A stretch of DNA of 9,649 nt from CAIJXO01 sp041308645 (GTDB lineage: Bacteria; Patescibacteriota; Minisyncoccia; Phycocordibacterales; GWA1-40-21). The stretch spans positions 1-9,649 of the forward strand of contig JBFZBC010000035.1 of NCBI GenBank assembly GCA_041308645.1. Direction: 5' to 3'. How positions within the stretch are numbered: the first letter of the stretch is position 1; the number at the start of each line of letters is the position of its first letter. The position numbers and the translations under genes are program-made. A model generated the notes under the pieces. It saw only the letters and a list, made by a program, of their open reading frames with translations, made no database searches and was not told where the DNA came from. Below, in pieces: positions 5,599 to 9,649 of this stretch.

Positions 5599-5640
5599 CA
5601 ATGAATAAAAACGCTAGAAGCGTCTTTATTCATTGTGCCG
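5594..5640. repeat. Long hairpin starting in the tRNA-Met 3' end
   Basis: A 16-bp perfect stem pairs 5594-5609 with 5625-5640. It continues after one A/C mismatch as ACGC/GCGT, closed by the loop TAGAA (5615-5619). The first five bases (CGGCA) belong to the tRNA acceptor and discriminator, so this hairpin competes with the cloverleaf until the tRNA is processed. The inner AAAAACGC-loop-GCGTCTTT part resembles a decayed rho-independent terminator. Confidence 0.8.
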
Positions 5641-5785
5641 TAAAGCAAGCAAATGATTTTGCTTGCGTATGGAATTGAACGCCGGAGTAGATTTTTTGAG
5701 TACAAAAAATCATGAGGTGGTGCCCAGGCAAAACTTTTTGACGAAAAAGTTTTAGCCGCGGGCTTGTCCCATTCATCGGCACAAT
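5603..5785. repeat. Hairpin-rich segment ending in a second tRNA-Met 3' end
   Basis: CCATTCATCGGCACAAT occurs at 5586-5602 (tRNA-Met T stem, acceptor and flank) and again at 5769-5785, 183 bp apart, a perfect 17-bp direct repeat. Between them lie three more perfect hairpins: 5645-5653/5658-5666 (9 bp, loop TGAT), 5690-5698/5703-5711 (9 bp, loop AGTA) and 5730-5739/5744-5753 (10 bp, loop GACG, extended by GGC/GCC and GCCC/GGGC). ATTGTGCCG (5632-5640) pairs with CGGCACAAT (5777-5785), so the block can close into a four-way, cloverleaf-like fold. The geometry resembles an insertion at a tRNA 3' end or a structured RNA. No protein gene is present. Confidence 0.7.
5625..5716 (-). pseudogene. Broken antisense copy of the tRNA-Met 3' half
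   Basis: Four blocks match the complement of tRNA-Met in colinear order: 5625-5640 to 5594-5609, 5669-5680 (ATGGAATTGAAC) to 5578-5589, 5692-5700 (TTTTTTGAG) to 5567-5575, and 5712-5716 (ATGAG) to 5558-5562. The gaps between blocks hold hairpin sequences. The first two blocks are long enough to be convincing; the last is short and could be chance. It may be a decayed inverted duplicate of the tRNA gene. Confidence 0.5.
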
Positions 5786-5791
5786 AAGAGT

Positions 5792-5819
5792 TTGTCTAAA
5801 GGGTTATTTTGTGTATAAT
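5792..5819 (+). promoter_or_regulatory. Promoter of tRNA-Asp
   Basis: A -35 of TTGTCT (5792-5797, 4 of 6), a 16-bp spacer and a perfect -10 TATAAT (5814-5819). The expected start near 5826 gives a leader of about 29 nt before the tRNA at 5855. Confidence 0.7.
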
Positions 5820-5854
5820 ATGAGAGATCTCATTATATTGAGATTTATCACCAC

Positions 5855-5926
5855 GCGGGCGTAGCTCAACGGTAGAGCACTCCCCTGTCACGGGAGAGGC
5901 CGTGGGGTCAGCACCCATCGCCCGCG
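5855..5926 (+). tRNA. tRNA-Asp (GTC)
   Basis: A 72-nt cloverleaf folds. The acceptor GCGGGCG/CGCCCGC is perfect, D stem GCTC/GAGC has loop AACGGTA with G18-G19, and anticodon stem CTCCC/GGGAG is perfect with loop CTGTCAC (GTC at 5887-5889). The variable region is AGGCC, and the T stem GTGGG/CCCAT is intact. Discriminator G73 is the expected aspartate identity base. CAG follows, so CCA is not encoded. The T loop is GTCAGCA: T55 and C56 are kept, but positions 54 and 58, normally T and A forming a reverse-Hoogsteen pair, are both G. Confidence 0.92.
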
Positions 5927-5930
5927 CAGT

Positions 5931-5963
5931 CAAAAAACAGCTCTGTATATGGGCTGTTTTTTG
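5931..5963 (+). terminator. Rho-independent terminator after tRNA-Asp
   Basis: CAAAAAACAGC (5931-5941) pairs perfectly with GCTGTTTTTTG (5953-5963), extended by a T-G wobble and a C-G pair to a 7-nt loop. The T6 tract lies within the stem's 3' arm. It starts 4 nt after the tRNA. Confidence 0.88.
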
Positions 5964-6046
5964 CGAGGGAAGGGACGTCAGAACCGATTAATAAAATATA
6001 GTGGGGGATGGTGTGGGGTAAAATTAATAATAATTAGTTAAAAATA

Positions 6047-6055
6047 TGTTAAACT
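6047..6055 (+). promoter_or_regulatory. Possible extended -10 for the sigma-factor operon
   Basis: TGTTAAACT (TGn plus TAAACT) lies 10 nt before the ATG at 6066, predicting a start near 6062 and a leader of about 4 nt. The -10 matches consensus at 4 of 6 positions and no -35 is clear. A different motif for the operon's own ECF sigma is also possible. The rest of 5964-6046 shows only an AT-rich tract and a G-rich run at 6003-6018. Confidence 0.45.
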
Positions 6056-6065
6056 TCCATTAATT

Positions 6066-6647
6066 ATGGAAGATTTTGAATTGAGAAAAAGAGACGATAA
6101 GGAGTTGGTGGACAGCTATCTCTATGGTCAAGACCAAGTTTTGCCATATTTGATAAATAGACACCTAAAATCTGTTTATCGTTTTGTTTTTGGTTTAGTC
6201 CAAGACGAATCGGTAGCCGAGGATTTAACCCAAGATGTTTTTATTAAAGTTTGGAGAAAGCTAAAAAGCTTTAATTCAAAATACTCATTTAAGACCTGGC
6301 TTTTCACCATTGCTCGAAATACAACAACTGATTATTTAAGAAAAAGAAAGGAATTTGTCTTTTCTGATTTCGACGATAAAGATGATAGTAATGTCATATT
6401 AGATACTCTAGCTGACGATGCTTTGTTAGCCGATGAGGTATTTGCTCAAGCCCAGGATTTAGACAAACTTAGTAAGGTTTTAGGAGAAATGCCGTCTCTT
6501 TATAAAGAAGTTCTCATTTTAAAATACTCTAACGATTTAACCTTAGAGGAAATATCAACTATTTTAAAAAGACCTGTTGAAACTATTAAAAGCCAGCACC
6601 GCCGTGGTCTTTTGCACCTAAAAGAGCTTTTCTCTCGTATAACCTAG
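6066..6647 (+). CDS. ECF-type RNA polymerase sigma factor
   Basis: This 193-residue protein has only sigma regions 2 and 4, as in the extracytoplasmic-function group. Region 2 (about 26-95) contains VYRFVFGLVQDESVAEDLTQDVFIKVW and then FKTWLFTIARNTTTDYLRKRK, the core-binding and -10-recognition helices. Region 4 (about 135-190) contains LGEMPSLYKEVLILKY, LTLEEISTILKRPVETIKSQHRRGL and LKELF, the helix-turn-helix that contacts the -35. The acidic linker (100-130) is typical. It directs RNA polymerase to a small regulon, probably including this operon. The start is ATG at 6066; no Shine-Dalgarno sequence is present. The next gene begins 1 nt after the TAG stop, the classic spacing for a sigma/anti-sigma pair. 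Confidence 0.95.
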   Translation: MEDFELRKRDDKELVDSYLYGQDQVLPYLINRHLKSVYRFVFGLVQDESVAEDLTQDVFIKVWRKLKSFNSKYSFKTWLFTIARNTTTDYLRKRKEFVFSDFDDKDDSNVILDTLADDALLADEVFAQAQDLDKLSKVLGEMPSLYKEVLILKYSNDLTLEEISTILKRPVETIKSQHRRGLLHLKELFSRIT

Positions 6648-6648
6648 T

Positions 6649-7065
6649 ATGAGTAATAATTTAGAAAAAGCTTTTAAAGCAATTGGCGAATTAAAATCGT
6701 CCGATTTGTTGAAATCAAAGATTCTTTTGAGGATAGACCAGGAGCGAGTGAAGAGATTAAATAGACAAGTTTTAATCACCAGAATAGTGGGTGGTCTATC
6801 TTTTGTTTCTTTCTTCCCAATTTTCATTAATCTCGTAAGTCAAATGCAAAATTCTGGCTTTTGGAATTACCTATCTCTTCTCTTTACTGATACTGGTATC
6901 GTCATGACTTATTGGAAACAATTCTCGATGTCCTTAATTGAAGCCACACCTGTTTTTCACCTGACCTTGATTCTTATTTCTCTCCTTGGACTATCCATCA
7001 GTTTTAAATTTGGTTTTATCAAAAAAGATATTCAAAAGATTGGTTTGTCGGCCAATTTTGCTTAA
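6649..7065 (+). CDS. Two-helix membrane protein, candidate anti-sigma factor
   Basis: This 138-residue protein has a charged cytoplasmic N-terminus (1-42, with LKSSDLLKSKILLRIDQERVKRLNRQ), a first transmembrane helix (about 45-65, RIVGGLSFVSFFPIFINLV), a short external loop (about 66-100) and a second helix (about 101-119, PVFHLTLILISLLGLSISF) ending in a basic tail. The H-x3-C-x2-C zinc motif of ZAS anti-sigma factors is absent and the protein has no Cys. The anti-sigma role is inferred from position (1 nt after the sigma gene), topology and the helical N-terminus; I do not recognise a named family. Two TAA codons in tandem end it. No Shine-Dalgarno sequence is visible, so translation is probably coupled to the sigma gene. 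Confidence 0.8.
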   Translation: MSNNLEKAFKAIGELKSSDLLKSKILLRIDQERVKRLNRQVLITRIVGGLSFVSFFPIFINLVSQMQNSGFWNYLSLLFTDTGIVMTYWKQFSMSLIEATPVFHLTLILISLLGLSISFKFGFIKKDIQKIGLSANFA

Positions 7066-7077
7066 TAAATTAATATC

Positions 7078-7563
7078 ATGAACTTTAATCCTAAAGAATT
7101 TTTTCAATCAAAAGTTTTTCTCGGTTTTATTATCGGTATCGCTACCTTTTTAATTTTAGCTATCGTTTTTCAGGCGGGAGTTTTTGTGGGGTTTAAAAAA
7201 GCTGGTTTCTCTCAAAGACTAGGTGAAAATTATGGCCGTATTTTTGGTGATGATAAAGGGCCTAAAATGGGAGGAATATTTGAGGGAATGCCTTTTGATA
7301 ATATCCCTGGTGGACATGGGGCTGTAGGAAAAGTAGTAAGGACAAGCACCTCCACTATCGTGGTAGCTGAACCAAACAATATTGAAAAAGTGATTTTGTT
7401 TAACCAAGAGACTAGTATTAGAGAAGCGAGAGGAGAAATTAAAGCTGGTGATATTGTTGTAGGTGACTTTGTTTCAATTATTGGTGAAGCTAATAGTCAG
7501 GGGGAAATTGAGGCCAAGCTTGTCCGTGTATTGCCACCACCACCTATTCCAGATTTAAAATAA
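7078..7563 (+). CDS. Membrane-anchored DUF5666-like protein
   Basis: This 161-residue protein has one N-terminal transmembrane helix (about 12-38, KVFLGFIIGIATFLILAIVFQAGVFVG), a linker rich in Gly and Phe (40-80), and a beta-rich extracytoplasmic domain (about 80-152). In the domain, GAVGKVVRTSTSTIVVAEP, a strand with VILFNQETSIREARGEIKAGDIVVGDFVSIIGE and IEAKLVRVLP follow the G-x-V, T-x-I, L-x-G-D-x-V pattern of the DUF5666 OB-like fold. The tail is PPPPIPDLK. The family's function is unknown. Here it sits between the candidate anti-sigma and the MacA-like adaptor, so it may be a surface sensor or accessory of the exporter. The polyproline run would normally call for EF-P. There is no Shine-Dalgarno sequence, and it lies 12 nt after the preceding gene. 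Confidence 0.8.
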   Translation: MNFNPKEFFQSKVFLGFIIGIATFLILAIVFQAGVFVGFKKAGFSQRLGENYGRIFGDDKGPKMGGIFEGMPFDNIPGGHGAVGKVVRTSTSTIVVAEPNNIEKVILFNQETSIREARGEIKAGDIVVGDFVSIIGEANSQGEIEAKLVRVLPPPPIPDLK

Positions 7564-7572
7564 CAAAATTAT

Positions 7573-9192
7573 ATGAAAAACATCCTAGCAAAATCTAAGG
7601 GTTATATCCTAAAGCATAAATTTATTTCTGTCATTGCTCTGGTGGCTGTTATTCTAATCAGTTATTGGATTATAAAATCATTTAATAACACTACTGGAGA
7701 AGTTTCTTATGTCACAGAACCAGTTAAGATTGGAAATATTGTAACGACAGTCAGTGGTACTGGTCAGGTATCGGCCCTGAGCCAAGTGGATTTAAAAACT
7801 AAAACTTCTGGTGATTTGGTTTATTTAAACACCAAAGTCGGACAAGAAGTCCAAAAAGGTGCCTATTTAGCGGGATTGGACAGCGGAGACGCTTCCTATG
7901 AATTAGAAAGTGCTAAAATTACTTATGATGAACTTATAACTATTGACCCGACTGATTTACGGAAAGCAGAAGAAGCGGTTACTGATGCCGAGGAAGAAAA
8001 ACAAACAGCTTATGCTGATGGAAGAATCACCATCATTAAAGCTTCGACTGATATATCTGATAATCTGGAAATAATAGACGGGTTGTTTGATAATTATTTG
8101 AATTCCTCTAAAACAGGATTGGCTAAAACTGAAAAAGAATATATTGATAATACGGAAGAAAAATATTATTCAGCCAATAAAACTCTAACTGCTTATCAAA
8201 AGAATTATCGATTGATTTCTAATAAACTTGATGATAATACCACCGAATCATTAATTTCTGATTTGAATGATGTTGCTAAATTAGTTCTCGACGCTTCAAA
8301 AACAGCCAAGGATACCGTGGTTTATTTGAGAGACCGAGAAGATGATCCGTCAGTGGCGTCAGATGCTTATATAGCCGTCAATGATTTAGTAATTGCTGTT
8401 AATTCAATAATTACCGATTTAACTTCGGCTGGTAATAATATTGTGAATGGTAACAGGACATTAAGAGATGCGAAAACAGACTTAGCTGATTTAAAAGATG
8501 GTCCAGACACTTTGGATTTACGTTCGCAAGAATTGGCCTTAAAGCAAAAGCGAGAAGCTCTGGCTAATTATTCGGTTGTCGCACCATTTGCTGGTATTAT
8601 TGCTTCCGTTGGGGATGTTAATATAGGTGACACACTAAGTAATGGTGCAACCATTGCTACTCTTATTACCAAACAAAAAATGGCGGAGATCTCCTTAAAT
8701 GAGATTGATGCCGCCAAAGTTAAAGTTGGACAAAAAACCAACTTAACCTTTGATGCTTTTGACGAATTAAATATCGTGGGAACAGTAGCTGAAGTGAATT
8801 TGATTGGGACCGTCTCACAAGGGGTGGTTAGCTACACAATTAAAATCGGTTTTGATACCCAAGATGATCGAGTTAAGCCAGGTATGAGCGTCAGTGCTTC
8901 TATTATTACTGAAAGCAAAATGGATGTTTTGACTGTGTCCAATAGTGCTATAAAAAATCAAGGTGATGTAAATTATGTCGAAGTCTTAAATGATGTTTCT
9001 TCTACACCAATATCACAGAATGTAACTATGGGTATTTCTAACGATACGGTTACTGAAATTATCGATGGCCTAAATGCTGGTGACTTAGTGGTAACTAAAA
9101 CTGTTACTGGCACTACTGCAAATCAAACAGCAAATAAGACACCGTCAGTCACGAGTATTCTTGGTGGTGGTGGAAATCGAATGACTAGATAA
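7573..9192 (+). CDS. MacA/HlyD-family membrane-fusion adaptor
   Basis: This 539-residue protein has an N-terminal signal-anchor (about 16-35, KFISVIALVAVILISYWIIK). The first half of a lipoyl-like domain is at about 55-105 (GNIVTTVSGTGQVSAL through TKVGQEVQKGAYLAGLD). A long helical hairpin spans about 105-330, and the second lipoyl half is at about 333-367 (YSVVAPFAGIIASVGDVNIGD). A beta-barrel follows (about 370-447, ending RVKPGMSVSASI), then a membrane-proximal domain (about 450-510). The C-terminus is Thr/Gly-rich. Such adaptors join an ABC transporter of the MacB type to the envelope. The hairpin of about 220 residues is longer than the roughly 100 residues usual in MacA. A typical candidate-phyla envelope has no outer membrane and no TolC, so the hairpin may contact the S-layer or wall instead. 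It lies 9 nt after the DUF5666 gene, with the ATPase gene 4 nt downstream. Confidence 0.93.
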   Translation: MKNILAKSKGYILKHKFISVIALVAVILISYWIIKSFNNTTGEVSYVTEPVKIGNIVTTVSGTGQVSALSQVDLKTKTSGDLVYLNTKVGQEVQKGAYLAGLDSGDASYELESAKITYDELITIDPTDLRKAEEAVTDAEEEKQTAYADGRITIIKASTDISDNLEIIDGLFDNYLNSSKTGLAKTEKEYIDNTEEKYYSANKTLTAYQKNYRLISNKLDDNTTESLISDLNDVAKLVLDASKTAKDTVVYLRDREDDPSVASDAYIAVNDLVIAVNSIITDLTSAGNNIVNGNRTLRDAKTDLADLKDGPDTLDLRSQELALKQKREALANYSVVAPFAGIIASVGDVNIGDTLSNGATIATLITKQKMAEISLNEIDAAKVKVGQKTNLTFDAFDELNIVGTVAEVNLIGTVSQGVVSYTIKIGFDTQDDRVKPGMSVSASIITESKMDVLTVSNSAIKNQGDVNYVEVLNDVSSTPISQNVTMGISNDTVTEIIDGLNAGDLVVTKTVTGTTANQTANKTPSVTSILGGGGNRMTR

Positions 9193-9196
9193 TAAA

Positions 9197-9649
9197 ATGA
9201 TTGAAGTAAAAAACATTACAAAAACCTATCATACTGGCGACATTGCTCTTAATGCCCTAAAATCGGTTGATTTTAAAATTGAAGATGGAGAGTTCGTCGC
9301 TATTATGGGGCCATCAGGTTCTGGAAAAAGTACTTTGATGCATATTTTGGGGGCATTAGACACACCAACAAGTGGAAAATATTTTCTAAATGATAAAGAT
9401 GTTTCCAAACTTTCTGATGACGAATTGGCTGATATTAGAAAAGAAAAAATTGGTTTTGTTTTTCAGTCCTTTAATCTTCTGCCTCGAACGACAGTTTTAA
9501 GAAATGTTATGTTACCGTTAATTTATGAAGGAGTATCCAAGGAAGAGAGAGAAAGGAGAGCGATTGAGGCATTGAAGGCGGCTGGTTTGGATGAAGGTCA
9601 TTTTCACCACAAATCAAATCAGCTTTCTGGCGGACAAATTCAGAGAGTG
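9197..9649 (+). CDS. MacB/LolD-type ABC transporter ATPase, 3' end outside window
   Basis: The frame opens at ATG 9197, 4 nt after the adaptor stop, and runs 151 codons to the window end without a stop. Visible motifs are Walker A GPSGSGKST (38-46), the Q-loop at Q90 in FVFQSFNLLP, and the ABC signature LSGGQ (143-147) followed by IQRV. Walker B and the H-loop lie beyond the window. FNLLPRTTVLRNVMLPL after the Q-loop and SDDELADIRKEKIGFVFQ before it are typical of the MacB/LolD/FtsE-like group. It should power the export pump with the MacA-like adaptor; a MacB-like permease gene or fused permease domain is expected just downstream. Which one, and the substrate, cannot be told from here. Confidence 0.95.
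   Translation, partial: MIEVKNITKTYHTGDIALNALKSVDFKIEDGEFVAIMGPSGSGKSTLMHILGALDTPTSGKYFLNDKDVSKLSDDELADIRKEKIGFVFQSFNLLPRTTVLRNVMLPLIYEGVSKEERERRAIEALKAAGLDEGHFHHKSNQLSGGQIQRV

Noticed and set aside
5451..5785. CRISPR array
   Set aside because: The repeats are two head-to-tail 41-bp copies without spacers, followed by unrelated hairpins; there is no regular repeat-spacer pattern and no cas gene.
5603..5785. Group I intron or insertion sequence at the tRNA
   Set aside because: The tRNA body is uninterrupted, no transposase or endonuclease frame fits in 183 bp, and no intron core pairing could be recognised; only the direct repeat and hairpins are supported.
6003..6018. G-rich run GGGGG-AT-GG-TGT-GGGG, possible two-layer G-quadruplex
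   Set aside because: It is short, one run has only two G, and it sits about 50 nt before the sigma gene with no repeat or conserved partner; chance is a sufficient explanation.
1..9649. Recoded TGA (code 4 or 25)
   Set aside because: No gene needs read-through of TGA, Trp is encoded by TGG, and all frames close normally at TAA or TAG.

Overview
The window looks like a chromosomal segment of an ultra-small candidate-phyla (Patescibacteria/Parcubacteria-like) bacterium. The evidence is AT-rich DNA, an almost complete lack of Shine-Dalgarno sequences, a PilX-like minor pilin ending in the FYAAD-S/T-G-x-ECAL type of sequence common in that group, compact tRNA genes without an encoded CCA end, short operons, and small single-pass membrane proteins of types typical of these genomes. 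All nine complete genes end in TAA or TAG, and no gene contains an in-frame TGA, so the standard bacterial code is sufficient. The taxonomic call is inference from protein style, not a search.

Layout. Positions 1-2533 hold the 3' part of a pilin-like gene followed after 1 nt by ligA (NAD-dependent DNA ligase). A small membrane-protein gene on the minus strand (2520-2762) converges on ligA and is divergent from gatC. gatC and gatA (2823-4569) encode two of the three subunits of the Asp/Glu-tRNA amidotransferase; gatB is not here. Next is a membrane-anchored protein with a HEPN-like C-terminal domain (4590-5225), closed by a strong bidirectional terminator.

Positions 5226-6065 carry no protein gene but three tRNA genes: initiator tRNA-fMet on the minus strand, a CAT-anticodon tRNA (Met) and tRNA-Asp. 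The tRNA-Met locus is heavily rearranged. It has two perfect 41-bp tandem repeats upstream that carry the first bases of the tRNA. Downstream is a large inverted repeat of the tRNA 3' end, a broken antisense copy of the tRNA 3' half, three further perfect hairpins, and a second direct copy of the tRNA 3' end 183 bp away. This is the most unusual part of the window.

Positions 6066-9649 form one tightly spaced operon: an ECF-type sigma factor, a two-helix membrane protein in the usual anti-sigma position, a membrane-anchored DUF5666-like protein, a MacA/HlyD-like adaptor, and the start of a MacB/LolD-type ABC ATPase that runs off the window. The likely theme is an envelope-stress or export module controlled by its own sigma factor.

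Across the window, several genes have an extended -10 box (TGnTAnAAT-like) only 6-10 nt before the start codon. This implies leaderless or near-leaderless mRNAs and fits the absence of Shine-Dalgarno sites.
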